A DNA stretch of 56,828 bases from Bacteroidota bacterium (GCA_022710185.1 JAKLHK010000021.1:1-56828), one strand, 5' to 3'. Shown: positions 25,117-35,355, counted from the stretch's first letter. Program-made: numbers and translations. Notes: generated by a model not told the origin, from the sequence alone.

Positions 25117-26730
25117 TTATGCTTCCGTGTTTTCCGTTTTCTGCGAACGTATCCTGCTGGCCACGGTGACCAGGCATTCCCTGCGGGGGATGATGACCGA
25201 GACGCCTTCGTATTCAATCTCCCGCTTCATAATGGCCATGTTCTCCTCATGGTATTTCTGAATGGGGTTGATCACGTGGATATGATCCTTTTCCACCCCG
25301 CATCCTTCGCAAATGGCTTCGATGCGGCCGGTGGCCATGGAATCCTGTCCTCCGGTCATAGCCGTGGTGCCGTTGTCGAGGATAAGGACAGTGATGGGAG
25401 AGCGGTCGTTCACCGCATCGATGAGGCCGGTGATGCCGCTGTGGGTAAAGGTGGAGTCGCCGATCACGGCCACGGCAGGGCGGAAGCCGGCATCGGCGGC
25501 ACCTTTGGCCATGGTGATGGAAGCGCCCATATCGACGCAGGTATTGATGGCATCGAAGGGCTGGAGTGCCCCCAGGGTATAGCACCCAATATCGGAGAAC
25601 ACCCTGCCTTTGCTGTAGGTGTTCAGTGCGTCGTTCAGCGACTGGTAGGAATAGATATGCGGGCAGCCCTTGCAGAGGGAGGGCGGACGGGGGACAACCA
25701 GGGAGGGCACCGGTCTTCCTTCCTGGTGATGGATTCCCAGGGCGGCACCTACGTTGTTCGGGTCCAGTTCCCCATCGCGGGGGATACTCCCGTCGAGACG
25801 GCCGTGTATCGGCTTGCCCAGGTTGAGGTAACCGCGGATGAGCTCTTCCATTATGGGATAGCCATCCTCGAGCACCAGCAGGCTGTCGCACTGCTCATAA
25901 ATGCGGTGAATAAGGGCTGGCGGAACGGGATATTGGCCAATTTTCAGCACGGGATGACCGACCACCCGGGAGGGGAAGTTCTCCATCAGGTAGTTGTATG
26001 CCAGTCCACAGGCAATGATCCCGCGGGAAGTATCTTCACCATCGATGTATTGATTGAAGGCCGAGGCCCCGGCATCGGACTCGAAGCTCACCTGATTGGC
26101 CAGGAGTTTCTTGTAGTTACGCCTGGCGTTGGCCGGCAGCAGGATGAACTGGCGGGGATCCGAAGGGATCTGGACCGGGTTCTGCTCCCGTTTAGCCCTG
26201 GGCTGCACCCCTGCCCTGGAGTGGGCCAGGCGGGTGGTGATGCGCATCAGCACAGGGATACGGAATTTTTCGCTCAGGTCGAAGGCTTCATGGACCATGT
26301 CGTAGGCTTCCTGCTGGCTGGAGGGCTCCATGATGGGCATCATGGCGAATTTGCCGAAGAAGCGGGAGTCCTGCTCGTTCTGGGAAGAATGCATGGAAGG
26401 ATCGTCGGCGGCAACCACAATCAGGCCCCCGTTGGCGCCGGTGATGGCGGCATTGACAAAGGCATCAGCGGCTACGTTGAGCCCTACATGCTTCATACAT
26501 ACCATAGCGCGTTTTCCGGCATACGACATGCCCAGGGCGGCTTCCATGGCGGTTTTCTCGTTGGCGCTCCAGCCGGCGCGTATCCCTTTGGCTTTGGCTT
26601 CACGGGAATGGATCACATACTCGGTGATCTCAGTGGACGGGGTCCCTGGGTAGGCATAGATCCCGGACATCCCCGCATCGATCCCTGCCTGTGCAATGGC
26701 CTCATCCCCAAGCAACATCAGTTTTTCCAT
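25117..26730 (-). CDS. iorA: Indolepyruvate oxidoreductase, alpha subunit (TPP-binding)
   Basis: A 537-residue thiamine-diphosphate subunit. The N-terminal pyrimidine-binding domain has GDEAIAQAGIDAGMSGIYAYPGTPSTEI. The TPP domain has CKGCPHIYS, FSDIGCYTLGAL and AVIGDSTFTHSGI...DNGTTAMTGGQ. Archaeal-type IorA proteins usually end in a two-[4Fe-4S] ferredoxin domain; here the protein stops after the TPP part and no Cys cluster is visible. Electrons must leave by another route or partner. The start is at MEKLMLLGDEA, because upstream residues in frame are not conserved. A -7 element lies at 26772-26779. Confidence 0.9.
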   Translation of the reverse strand: MEKLMLLGDEAIAQAGIDAGMSGIYAYPGTPSTEITEYVIHSREAKAKGIRAGWSANEKTAMEAALGMSYAGKRAMVCMKHVGLNVAADAFVNAAITGANGGLIVVAADDPSMHSSQNEQDSRFFGKFAMMPIMEPSSQQEAYDMVHEAFDLSEKFRIPVLMRITTRLAHSRAGVQPRAKREQNPVQIPSDPRQFILLPANARRNYKKLLANQVSFESDAGASAFNQYIDGEDTSRGIIACGLAYNYLMENFPSRVVGHPVLKIGQYPVPPALIHRIYEQCDSLLVLEDGYPIMEELIRGYLNLGKPIHGRLDGSIPRDGELDPNNVGAALGIHHQEGRPVPSLVVPRPPSLCKGCPHIYSYQSLNDALNTYSKGRVFSDIGCYTLGALQPFDAINTCVDMGASITMAKGAADAGFRPAVAVIGDSTFTHSGITGLIDAVNDRSPITVLILDNGTTAMTGGQDSMATGRIEAICEGCGVEKDHIHVINPIQKYHEENMAIMKREIEYEGVSVIIPRRECLVTVASRIRSQKTENTEA

Positions 26731-26771
26731 GGCCTGAAAATTATGATCAGAATAGATTGTTAGGCTGTGAA

Positions 26772-26779
26772 CAAAACTA
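26772..26779 (-). promoter_or_regulatory. -7 promoter element of iorAB
   Basis: TAGTTTTG on the minus strand, exact TAnnTTTG match, 41 bases before ATG 26730. Confidence 0.45.
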
Positions 26780-26847
26780 AGCAAATTACCCCAAGGGGAA
26801 GCCCCGGAGCGGTTAATTAAACAGAGTATAAATAAGTTAGGATTGCC

Positions 26848-26855
26848 TACTTTTG
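26848..26855 (+). promoter_or_regulatory. -7 promoter element of the ACP phosphodiesterase gene
   Basis: TACTTTTG, exact TAnnTTTG match, 18 bases before ATG 26874. It is divergent from the iorAB promoter about 70 bases away. Confidence 0.5.
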
Positions 26856-26873
26856 AGCCTTGCCGGTGAACTC

Positions 26874-27500
26874 ATGAACTATCTGGCCCATTTGTACCTC
26901 AGCGGCCCCGACGAGGGGCTTATCGTAGGCAATTTCATCGCCGATGCGGTGAAAGGGCGCAGTGTGGAACGCTACCCTGAACCGATCCGCAGAGGTATAT
27001 CCATGCACCGGTCCATCGACCGGTTCACCGACGGGCATCCCCTTAACGCAGAGGCCCGCCGGTGGCTGTACCCCTATGTGCACAAGTATGCCGGAGTAGT
27101 GCTAGACATGTACCACGATCATTTTCTGGCCACCGATTGGGGTTCCTGGTCGGCAGAACCACTGCAAGGGTTCACCCGCCGCAGCTATCAAACCCTCCTT
27201 CGTCATTTTCTGTCCCTGCCGCCGCGGTCCCGGCGCATCCTTCCTTTCATGATGAAGGACGACTGGCTGAGCTCCTATGCCCGGATGGAAGGCTTGGGGC
27301 AGGCATTTCAAGGGATGGCCCGTCGTACCCCATTTGCCTCAGGAATGGAAGGGGCAGTGAAGGTACTGGAGGACCACTATGATGAGTTCAGGAAGGTGTT
27401 CCAACAGTTTCTGCCGGAGCTGATCAGGCATACGCTACCCATGAGGAACTATGGTCTCTCATCCGAAAGTTCCAGAGGAATTATGAAGGATGGGGAATAA
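26874..27500 (+). CDS. acpH: Acyl carrier protein phosphodiesterase (AcpH/DUF479)
   Basis: A 208-residue protein with the family opening MNYLAHLYLSGPDEGLIVGNFIAD and the conserved H-x-x-I-D region RRGISMHRSIDRFTDGHP, then LDMYHDHFLATDW. The His/Asp residues are the presumed metal site. AcpH removes the 4'-phosphopantetheine group from acyl carrier protein. The start follows a -7 element by 18 bases. It converges with gltA across 41 bases that contain a weak hairpin and a T-run at 27522-27528. Confidence 0.85.
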   Translation: MNYLAHLYLSGPDEGLIVGNFIADAVKGRSVERYPEPIRRGISMHRSIDRFTDGHPLNAEARRWLYPYVHKYAGVVLDMYHDHFLATDWGSWSAEPLQGFTRRSYQTLLRHFLSLPPRSRRILPFMMKDDWLSSYARMEGLGQAFQGMARRTPFASGMEGAVKVLEDHYDEFRKVFQQFLPELIRHTLPMRNYGLSSESSRGIMKDGE

Positions 27501-27541
27501 GCGTCCGCCCAGGGGCGTCACCTTTTTTTCGCTATCAGCAA

Positions 27542-28858
27542 TTACTTCTCACTATCCCCTATCCCTGCCATCTTCTCCAGCATGTCGGTAGTGACGGATT
27601 TCGGACGTTCCAGGGGATAGCCCAGGGCCCTGTCCCAGATAAGGTTGGCGCTTATTCCCAGGGCGCGCCCGATGCCGAACAGGACGGTATAGAAGTCGAA
27701 CTCCCTTACGCCGTAGTACCACTGCAGCACGCCGGACTGGGCGTCCACATTGGGCCAGGGATTTTTAGCCTTGCCCTGTTCCAGGAGGATGGGCGGCACC
27801 ACCTTGTAGAGCATGTCTACATACTTGAAGAGGGGGTCGTCGGGCAGGTTTTTCAGGCAGAAGTTCCGCTGCAGCTCATACCTGGGATCGGTACGCCTCA
27901 ATACGGCATGACCGAAACCGGGGATTACCTGGCCGGAATTGAGGGTATCCCAGACAAACTGCTTCATTTCGTCCTCTGTGGGTACCTCGTCGCCCATCTT
28001 CGACTGCAGGTCCATCAGCCAGCGCAGCACCTCCTGGTTGGCGAGTCCGTGCAAGGGGCCGGCCAGGCCGTTGATCATACTGGCGATGGACAGGTAAATG
28101 TCTGAAAGGGTGCTGGCCACCAGATGGCCGGTATGGGCGCTGACGTTCCCGCTTTCGTGGTCGGCATGGATGATGAAATACATGCGCGAAACATCGTCGT
28201 AAGGCTTTCCGATGCCCATCATGTGGGCGAAGTTGGCACCGAAGTCGAGGTTGGGGTTGGACTGTATGCGCTTGCCGTCGCGGTAGAGTTTGGCATAAAT
28301 GTATGTGCCGATCTCCGGAAGTTTGGCGATGAGGTTGAGGGCATCCTCGTACATGGGGTCCCAATACTCCATCTTGCTGATCCCGGCCCGGTATTTCTTG
28401 GCGAAGAAGGACTCGCGCTGCAGGGTCATGATGGCCGCCGCGAATATGGTCATGGGGTGGCTGCAGCAGGGCATAGCATCGATCACTTCGTACACATAGC
28501 GGGGCAGGATGCGCCGCTTGCTGAACTCATCGGCCAGGTCGTGTACTTCTGCTTCAGTGGGGATGTCTCCCGTTACCAGAAGATAGAAAAGCCCTTCCAC
28601 GAACGGCATATCGGATCCTTTGGGCTTGGGCAGTTTTTCGAAGACCTCGGGCAGGGTGTACCCCCGGTAGCGTATCCCTTCCACGGGGTCGAGGTAGGAG
28701 ATATCGGTGACGAGGCACTTGATGCCACGCATCCCCCCGATGGCTTGTTTGATGGTCACCTTATCAATGACCACATCGCCATACTCGTTCACCAGCCGCT
28801 CCGTACGGGGCCTCCATTCGTTGATCTTTTCGCGCAGGACTTGTTTCAGATTCGACAT
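27542..28858 (-). CDS. gltA: Citrate synthase, mitochondrial-like type
   Basis: A 438-residue citrate (Si)-synthase. Catalytic His residues are seen in FIIHADHESGNVSAHTGHLV and in GFGHAVLRRTDPRY; the Asp is in WPNVDAQSGVLQWYYG. The text and length resemble the eukaryotic/mitochondrial-like class found in some Bacteroidota rather than the E. coli hexameric class. It condenses oxaloacetate with acetyl-CoA. It lies 20 bases downstream of icd on the same strand, so the two TCA-cycle genes form an operon. Confidence 0.95.
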   Translation of the reverse strand: MSNLKQVLREKINEWRPRTERLVNEYGDVVIDKVTIKQAIGGMRGIKCLVTDISYLDPVEGIRYRGYTLPEVFEKLPKPKGSDMPFVEGLFYLLVTGDIPTEAEVHDLADEFSKRRILPRYVYEVIDAMPCCSHPMTIFAAAIMTLQRESFFAKKYRAGISKMEYWDPMYEDALNLIAKLPEIGTYIYAKLYRDGKRIQSNPNLDFGANFAHMMGIGKPYDDVSRMYFIIHADHESGNVSAHTGHLVASTLSDIYLSIASMINGLAGPLHGLANQEVLRWLMDLQSKMGDEVPTEDEMKQFVWDTLNSGQVIPGFGHAVLRRTDPRYELQRNFCLKNLPDDPLFKYVDMLYKVVPPILLEQGKAKNPWPNVDAQSGVLQWYYGVREFDFYTVLFGIGRALGISANLIWDRALGYPLERPKSVTTDMLEKMAGIGDSEK

Positions 28859-28878
28859 ATTGCTTGCTCAGTTTGTGG

Positions 28879-30150
28879 TTAGGCGTTGATGTTCCGTATG
28901 ATTTCTGTGCCGAATTCGGAGGTCTTCAGCAGGGTGGCCCCCTCCATGAGGCGGTGGAAGTCGTAGGTAACCCTCTTGCTGGCAATGGTCTGTTCCACCT
29001 TTTCGTAGATGAGCTGTGCCGCTTCTGTCCATCCCATGTATTCGAGCATCAGGGCGCCGGAGAGGATGACGGATCCAGGGTTTACCTGGTCGAGCCCGGC
29101 ATATTTTGGGGCGGTACCGTGGGTCGCTTCGAAGATGGCGTAGCCATTGTTATAGTTGATGTTGGCCCCGGGTGCAATGCCGATGCCCCCCACCATGGCG
29201 GCCAGGGCATCGGAGATATAGTCGCCGTTGAGGTTGAGGGTGGCGATGACGGAGTACTCGGCCGGCCGGAGCAAAATCTGCTGCAGGAAGGCATCGGCGA
29301 TCACGTCTTTCACGATGATGCGACCGGCCTTCACGGCCTCCGCCTGGGCCTGGTCGGCGGCCGCCTTGCCTTCCTTTTCCGCCAGGCGGTCGTATTGGAC
29401 CCAGGTGAACACCCGGTCGCCGAACTCACGCTCTGCCAGGGCATAGCCCCAATTCTTGAACGCGCCTTCGGTGAATTTCATGATATTGCCCTTGTGCACC
29501 AGGGTGACCGAGGGGAGGCCTTGGCTTATAGCAAATTGCAGCGCGGCGCGCACCAGGCGTTCGGTGCCTTCCACCGATACCGGCTTGATACCCAGGGAAA
29601 CCGTCTCCGGGAAACGGATTTTCTTGACCCCCATCTCGTGCATCAGGAAGTGCCTGACCTTGTCGCATTCAGGCGTGCCATGCATGTATTCTATGCCGGC
29701 GTATATGTCTTCGGTGTTCTCCCTGAAGATGTGCATGTTCACCTTTTCCGGGTAGACCACAGGGGATGGGACCCCTTTGAAATGCCTCACCGGGCGAAGG
29801 CAGGTGTACAGGTCAAGCTCTTGCCGCAGGGCTACGTTCAGCGATCGGAACCCGCCGCCTACCGGAGTCGTAAGGGGCCCCTTGATCCCGACGATATGCT
29901 CACGGAAGGCCTCAAGCGTTTCCTCCGGGAGCCAGTTTCCGGTCAGATTGAAGGCCTTCTCTCCGGCCAGTACCTCTTTCCAGTGGATGCGGCGTGCTCC
30001 CTGATAGGCCTTTTCCACCGCGGCATCGAATACCCTGACCGAAGCAGCCCAGATGTCGGGACCGGTGCCGTCACCTTCGATGAAAGGGATGATGGGATGA
30101 TGCGGAACCTGCAGTTTTCCAGCGTGTACGGTTATCCTTTCTGCACTCAT
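28879..30150 (-). CDS. icd: NADP-dependent isocitrate dehydrogenase
   Basis: A 423-residue enzyme of the E. coli Icd type. It has [13 protein letters not shown], the isocitrate-binding loop [13 protein letters not shown] with the Ser, YAGIEY, and the NADP-selective [11 protein letters not shown] (Lys-Tyr). It converts isocitrate to 2-oxoglutarate and yields NADPH. ATG 30150 is used rather than an upstream ATG, whose extra 28 residues come from AT-rich leader. It is first in the icd-gltA operon and divergent from the DCC protein gene. Confidence 0.95.
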   Translation of the reverse strand: MSAERITVHAGKLQVPHHPIIPFIEGDGTGPDIWAASVRVFDAAVEKAYQGARRIHWKEVLAGEKAFNLTGNWLPEETLEAFREHIVGIKGPLTTPVGGGFRSLNVALRQELDLYTCLRPVRHFKGVPSPVVYPEKVNMHIFRENTEDIYAGIEYMHGTPECDKVRHFLMHEMGVKKIRFPETVSLGIKPVSVEGTERLVRAALQFAISQGLPSVTLVHKGNIMKFTEGAFKNWGYALAEREFGDRVFTWVQYDRLAEKEGKAAADQAQAEAVKAGRIIVKDVIADAFLQQILLRPAEYSVIATLNLNGDYISDALAAMVGGIGIAPGANINYNNGYAIFEATHGTAPKYAGLDQVNPGSVILSGALMLEYMGWTEAAQLIYEKVEQTIASKRVTYDFHRLMEGATLLKTSEFGTEIIRNINA

Positions 30151-30274
30151 TTCAATTCGTGGGTTTAGGTCGTAAATGTACAAAATATTAATGAATGTAT
30201 ATATCAATATTTCGTGAAGATATAGTGTAAACAAAGGCCGCCAGGGCTTTGTTTAATGTTAAGATACAAGATAC

Positions 30275-30688
30275 ATGAAAGAAGGTGGACCCGGGTTTCC
30301 AGTAATCCTTTTCGACGGCGACTGTGCGCTCTGCCAGGCATCCGTGAGGTTTGTGCTGCGCCACGACCGCAGGGCCCTGTTCCGCTTTGCACCACTGGGC
30401 TCGAAGGTGGTCAGGCCGTTTCTCCGGCAGTGGTTTCCGGATGGGAATGTGCCCGATACGGTCATGCTCTGGCACCGGGGGCGGCTGTGTATGCGCTCCA
30501 GCGCAGTACTCGGAATGTTGTCCCTTATGCCTTTTCCGTGGCCTATTTTACTAATATTCAAAATAATGCCCGTATTCCTTCTGGATATGGGCTATCGGAT
30601 CATCGCACGGCTTAGAAATCAGTTCCCGCATAGTCCTTCCCTCTGTCTCCTGCCAGACCCTGAGCATAGGGACAGGTTTCTATACTGA
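30275..30688 (+). CDS. DCC-family thiol-disulfide oxidoreductase-like protein (DUF393)
   Basis: A 137-residue protein with the family signature VILFDGDCALCQASVRFVLRHD near the N-terminus, where DxxC carries the predicted redox Cys pair. It then has FRFAPLGS and a hydrophobic stretch LMPFPWPILLIFKIMPVFLLDMGYRI. Function is poorly characterised; a thioredoxin-like fold is predicted by the family. It is divergent from icd. Confidence 0.8.
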   Translation: MKEGGPGFPVILFDGDCALCQASVRFVLRHDRRALFRFAPLGSKVVRPFLRQWFPDGNVPDTVMLWHRGRLCMRSSAVLGMLSLMPFPWPILLIFKIMPVFLLDMGYRIIARLRNQFPHSPSLCLLPDPEHRDRFLY

Positions 30689-30759
30689 GCAGGCGATGAT
30701 AACTGGGCGGCAGCACCCGATAACTGAACGGTGTTGTCCGTCATGCCATCCGATTGTCC

Positions 30760-30767
30760 TACCTTTG
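30760..30767 (+). promoter_or_regulatory. -7 promoter element of the TonB receptor gene
   Basis: TACCTTTG, exact TAnnTTTG match, 42 bases before ATG 30810. A TTG at 30733-30735 is 24 bases upstream, slightly beyond the usual spacing. Confidence 0.5.
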
Positions 30768-30809
30768 CCCTTCAGCTGTGTCAGGTAACGCAGCTGCACG
30801 GAACACGCC

Positions 30810-33122
30810 ATGAGAAGAACGAAAATATCCGCCAGCCTGATTTTCCTGATCCTGTGGCTGCTTCCCGCGCTGCCAGCGGCCGCCCAGACTGCCAGTATCC
30901 GTGGGTTTGTCTATGAGAAGGAAAGCGGAGAGCCGGTAATTTTTACCAATGTATACCTGCATCGGACGACACACGGGGCCTCGACAGATGTGAACGGGTA
31001 TTTTGTGATCAGCCGTATTCCCGCGGGAACCTATACGCTGATGGTTACCTACCTGGGTTACGACACGCTGCGCATTCCTGTTACCATCAAGGAGGGGGAA
31101 CTGATCACCAAGCAGCTGTACCTTACCAAGGCCAGTTATACCCTGATAGGGGTCAATATCTCCGCGGAGCGGGAAGAGGCGCGGACCCAGACAAGGACCT
31201 CGGTGGTTAAGGTAACCCCCAAGGAAATCAAGTCGATACCCAGTATCGGGGGCACGCCTGACCTCGCCCAGTACCTGCAGGTGCTGCCGGGAGTGGTATT
31301 TACGGGCGACCAGGGTGGGCAGCTATATATCAGGGGCGGTTCGCCTATACAGAACAAAGTGCTGCTCGACGGAATGATTGTTTATAACGCCTTCCATTCC
31401 ATCGGTCTATTCTCTGTCTTCGATACCGACATCCTCCGGAATGCCGACATCTACACCGGTGGTTTCGGTGCAGAATACGGAGGGCGTATTTCCTCGGTGA
31501 TGGACATCACTACCCGAGACGGGAACAAGGGCCACATTGCCGGCAAGGCCGGCCTGAGCACATTCGGCGGCAAACTGATGGTGGAAGGCCCGCTGAAGAA
31601 ACAGGTTGAAGGCTCGGGATCCACCTCCTTCATCCTTTCAGCAAAAAACTCTTACCTCGAGCAGAGTTCCAAACTATTCTACGATTACATCGATACCAAC
31701 GGACTGCCCTTTAATTTCAGGGACATCTACGGCAAGGTCTCCTTCAATGCGGAGAACGGGAGCAAGGTGAACCTCTTCGGCTTCAACTTCACCGATGACG
31801 TGCATTACAAGGCCTTGTCCGATTTCAACTGGAGCGCCAGCGGGGCCGGCACCAATTTCCTGGTCATCCCCGGAAACACCCCGGTGCTTATTGAGGGCAA
31901 TTTTGCTTACTCCTCGTATCGCATCGAACTGGTGGAGCAGAACAAGTCGCCCAGGACCAGCGAGATCAGCGGGTTCAATGCCGGGCTCAACTTCACCTAT
32001 TTCATTGGGAAGGATGAGATACGCTATGGCATCGAGATGCTCGGTTTCCAGACCAATTTCGATTTCTACAATGCAGTGAACCGGCGGATCGGACAGGAGC
32101 AGAATACTACCGAGATCGCAGGCTTCGTCAAGTACAAGATGACCCAGGGCAAGCTGCTGTTCGAGCCCAGCCTCAGGGTGCAGTATTATGCCTCCCTGTC
32201 GGAGTTTTCCTTCGAACCCCGCCTGGCCATGAAGTACAACTACTCGGACCGGCTGCGGTTCAAGATGGCCGGGGGCCTGTACAGCCAGAACCTCATCAGT
32301 GCCACTTCGGACCGCGACGTGGTGAACCTGTTCTACGGCTTTCTCAGCGGCCCCGACAATCTACCGCGGACGTTCGACGGTAAGGAGGTGACCTCCAAGC
32401 TTCAGAAGTCCCAGCACCTGGTAGCCGGGGTGGAGTATGATCTGGGCAATAACCTGACCATCAACCTGGAAGGCTATGTCAAGCATTTCCCGCAGCTGAC
32501 CAACCTTAACCGGAACAAGCTCTTCGACGATAATGCGGAGTATGCCTCCAAGCCGGAATACCTGCGCAAGGACTTCATCATTGAGAACGGCACGGCCCAG
32601 GGCATCGATATGAGCCTGAAGTACGACTACCGTCGTCTATACCTGTGGGCGGTTTACTCGCTGTCGCATATCGACCGTTACGACGGTATCATAACCTACA
32701 ACCCCCATTACGACCGCCGGCATAACGTGAACTTCGTGGGTGCCTACACCCTGGGCAAGGACCTGAACTGGGAGGTCAACGCCCGCTGGAACTTCGGTAC
32801 CGGGTTCCCCTTCACCCAGTCGCAGGGGTACTATGGCAAAATTCCATTCACCGGGGGCATCAATACCGACTACACCACGTTCAACGAATGGCTGGGGGTG
32901 TTGTACGGGGAGTTGAACACGGGCCGTCTTCCCACCTATCACCGTTTGGATGTTACCGTGAAGCGGCGCTTTGAACTGGGGAATGACCGCAACCTGGAGG
33001 CTGTGCTCAGTGTTACCAATGTATATGACCGGGATAACGTCTTCTATTTCGACAGGATTTCGAACGAAAGCGTGGACCAGCTCCCGGTGATGCCCAGTGC
33101 CGGCCTTACGTTGAGCTTCTGA
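30810..33122 (+). CDS. TonB-dependent receptor with carboxypeptidase-like domain
   Basis: A 770-residue outer-membrane receptor. A signal peptide ends at AAAQ (about 26). A carboxypeptidase-regulatory-like domain follows (RGFVYEKESGEPVIFTNVYL, then YFVISRIPAGTYTLMVTYLGYDTL). The plug is short, with DLAQYLQVLPGVVFTGDQGGQLYIRGGSPIQNKVLLDGM. The remainder is a barrel. It lacks a SusD partner and the SusC family length, so it is probably an uptake or scaffold receptor of other type. Substrate unknown. The next gene, a lipoprotein peptidase, starts 64 bases on. Confidence 0.88.
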   Translation: MRRTKISASLIFLILWLLPALPAAAQTASIRGFVYEKESGEPVIFTNVYLHRTTHGASTDVNGYFVISRIPAGTYTLMVTYLGYDTLRIPVTIKEGELITKQLYLTKASYTLIGVNISAEREEARTQTRTSVVKVTPKEIKSIPSIGGTPDLAQYLQVLPGVVFTGDQGGQLYIRGGSPIQNKVLLDGMIVYNAFHSIGLFSVFDTDILRNADIYTGGFGAEYGGRISSVMDITTRDGNKGHIAGKAGLSTFGGKLMVEGPLKKQVEGSGSTSFILSAKNSYLEQSSKLFYDYIDTNGLPFNFRDIYGKVSFNAENGSKVNLFGFNFTDDVHYKALSDFNWSASGAGTNFLVIPGNTPVLIEGNFAYSSYRIELVEQNKSPRTSEISGFNAGLNFTYFIGKDEIRYGIEMLGFQTNFDFYNAVNRRIGQEQNTTEIAGFVKYKMTQGKLLFEPSLRVQYYASLSEFSFEPRLAMKYNYSDRLRFKMAGGLYSQNLISATSDRDVVNLFYGFLSGPDNLPRTFDGKEVTSKLQKSQHLVAGVEYDLGNNLTINLEGYVKHFPQLTNLNRNKLFDDNAEYASKPEYLRKDFIIENGTAQGIDMSLKYDYRRLYLWAVYSLSHIDRYDGIITYNPHYDRRHNVNFVGAYTLGKDLNWEVNARWNFGTGFPFTQSQGYYGKIPFTGGINTDYTTFNEWLGVLYGELNTGRLPTYHRLDVTVKRRFELGNDRNLEAVLSVTNVYDRDNVFYFDRISNESVDQLPVMPSAGLTLSF

Positions 33123-33186
33123 TCCGGGGGAGGGGATTGCATCCGGAGCTGTCATTACTTATGTGCCTCATAAACCAGAAGATTAT

Positions 33187-35310
33187 ATGTGCTTACGCTT
33201 CATTACCGGTGGCCTCTTGCTGGCCGCTATCGGTCTGTTGTCGTCCTGCAGGCATAAACCAGGGAAGGACGATACGATGAAACCGCCAATGGCCAAGCGG
33301 GTCGACAAGGAATTGAGCATGCACGGGCATACCCGGGTGGACCCCTGGTATTGGCTCAACCAACGGGAAGATACGGCCGTACTGCACTACCTGGAAGCAG
33401 AGAATGCCTATACCGAGGCAATGACGGCCCACACGGCAGCCCTTCGGGATACCCTGTTCGGGGAACTGGTGGGGCGCGTTCCCCAGCATGAGGTCTCCGC
33501 CCCCTACGACCTCAACGGGTATAGCTATTACTACCGTTACGAAGAGGGCCAGGAGTATCCGCGCTACTTCCGGAAACCACTGAGCGGGGATACTACGGAA
33601 GAATTGCTGCTCGATGTGCCGGAAATGGCCGCCGGTCATGCCTATTATCACGTGAGCGGTTTCAGCCTCAGTCCCAACAACCGCTATCTGGCCTTCGGGG
33701 TGGACGAGGTAAGCCGCCGGCAGTATTTCCTGCAGGTCAAGGACCTTCAAACCGGAGCAACACTGCAAGACCGCATAGAGAATACGACCGGCGAAGCCGT
33801 TTGGGCTGCGGACAACCGCACCTTATTTTATACGGTGAAGGACGCCTCTCTGCGATCATACCGCATCATGCGCCACACCCTGGGCAGCAAGGAGGACGTG
33901 GTAGTTTATGAGGAGAAGGATCCCACCTTCAGTACGGGTATCCAGTTGTCGAAGTCCCGGGAGTACCTTATCATTGCCAGCAGCAGCACGCTTTCGGATG
34001 AATACCGTATCCTTCGGGCCGACAACCCCCGGGGTGAATTTCGGGTGTTTCAGGCGCGTGAGCGGGGGCATGAGTACCGCATTGATCATGGGGGCGAATA
34101 TTTCTACATCGTCACCAATTGGAACGCCAGGGACTTCCGGCTGATGCGTTGTTCGCCGGGGCTTACCTCCAAGGGCGCCTGGGAGGAGGTGATCCCTGCG
34201 CGGGAAGATGTGCTGGTACAGGGGGTGGAACTGTTCCGGGATTTTTTGGTGGTGGAAGAGCGCAAAGGTGGTTTGGTGCAGTACCGGGTGATGCCGGCCG
34301 ATGGCAGCGCACCATATTATGTGGAGTTCTGGGAGGCGACGTATTTCGCGCATTTCCTGGATAACCATGAGTATGAGAGCGACCGGGTGCGCTTCGGCTA
34401 TAGTTCGCTGACCACCCCTATGTCCACCTACGATTACGACCTGCGCAGCCGTAAGCTGGACCTTCGCAAGCGGCAGGAGGTGGTTGGCGGGTTCGATCCG
34501 GAGCTTTACCATGCAGAGCGGCGTGATGTCGTTTCGCACGACGGGGTAAAGGTGCCGGTCAGCCTCGTCTACCGCAAGGACCTGTATACCCCCGGAAAGG
34601 GGATGCCTGCGGTACTTTATGGATACGGCTCCTATGGCTACAGCACGGATGCCTACTTCAGCAGTTCTCGGCTCAGTCTCCTCAACCGTGGCTTCATCTT
34701 CGCCATTGCCCATGTACGCGGGGGACAGGAGATGGGGCGACAGTGGTATGAAGACGGGAAACTCCTGAAGAAGAAGAATACTTTCCTGGATTTTATCGCC
34801 TGCGCAGAAGGATTGATCGCCGAAGGCTTCACCTCCCCTGAACACCTCTACGCCATAGGGGGCAGTGCCGGGGGACTACTTGTGGGGGCAGTGGCCAATA
34901 TGCGGCCGGAACTTTTCAATGGAATAGTTGCCCAGGTGCCTTTTGTCGATGTGGTGACCACCATGCTCGACGAGACCATTCCGCTTACCACCGCAGAGTA
35001 CGACGAATGGGGGAATCCGACGGAGAAGGACTACTACGACTACATGCTTTCGTATTCTCCTTATGACAATGTAGAGGCGAAGGATTATCCCGCAATGCTG
35101 GTGACCACCGGCCTGCACGATTCCCAGGTACAATATTGGGAGCCGGCCAAATGGGTGGCCAAGCTCAGGCATATGAAGACCGACGACAACCTGCTGCTCC
35201 TGCATACCGACATGGAGACGGGACATGGCGGGGCTTCGGGGCGGTTCAGTGCCTACCAGGAGGTGGCAAGGTATTACGCCTTCCTGCTGGACCTGGAAGA
35301 GAAGAAGTGA
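33187..35310 (+). CDS. S9 prolyl oligopeptidase-family lipoprotein (oligopeptidase B-like)
   Basis: A 707-residue peptidase. The N-terminal signal ends in a lipobox (IGLLSSC, Cys about residue 21), so it is anchored to a membrane. A seven-bladed beta-propeller follows, starting with HGHTRVDPWYWLNQRED. The catalytic domain has Ser in IGGSAGGLLVGA, Asp in TGLHDSQVQYWEPAKW and His in METGHGGASGRF. This matches oligopeptidase B, which cuts after basic residues; most are cytoplasmic, so the lipobox is notable. ATG 33187 is chosen because it starts the signal peptide; an upstream GTG frame adds only a short unconserved stretch. Confidence 0.9.
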   Translation: MCLRFITGGLLLAAIGLLSSCRHKPGKDDTMKPPMAKRVDKELSMHGHTRVDPWYWLNQREDTAVLHYLEAENAYTEAMTAHTAALRDTLFGELVGRVPQHEVSAPYDLNGYSYYYRYEEGQEYPRYFRKPLSGDTTEELLLDVPEMAAGHAYYHVSGFSLSPNNRYLAFGVDEVSRRQYFLQVKDLQTGATLQDRIENTTGEAVWAADNRTLFYTVKDASLRSYRIMRHTLGSKEDVVVYEEKDPTFSTGIQLSKSREYLIIASSSTLSDEYRILRADNPRGEFRVFQARERGHEYRIDHGGEYFYIVTNWNARDFRLMRCSPGLTSKGAWEEVIPAREDVLVQGVELFRDFLVVEERKGGLVQYRVMPADGSAPYYVEFWEATYFAHFLDNHEYESDRVRFGYSSLTTPMSTYDYDLRSRKLDLRKRQEVVGGFDPELYHAERRDVVSHDGVKVPVSLVYRKDLYTPGKGMPAVLYGYGSYGYSTDAYFSSSRLSLLNRGFIFAIAHVRGGQEMGRQWYEDGKLLKKKNTFLDFIACAEGLIAEGFTSPEHLYAIGGSAGGLLVGAVANMRPELFNGIVAQVPFVDVVTTMLDETIPLTTAEYDEWGNPTEKDYYDYMLSYSPYDNVEAKDYPAMLVTTGLHDSQVQYWEPAKWVAKLRHMKTDDNLLLLHTDMETGHGGASGRFSAYQEVARYYAFLLDLEEKK

Positions 35311-35355
35311 ACAGTGGGTGGCATTTCCGACCGCGTTGGCGGGCGGATGGCAGGT

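Noticed and set aside
25060..26763. 567-residue open frame on the plus strand opposite iorA
   Set aside because: Antisense shadow of a clear TPP enzyme; no family features.
27501..27541. Terminator between acpH and gltA
   Set aside because: A T-run is present (27522-27528), but the stem is only about 5 bp with a 2-base loop, too weak to call.
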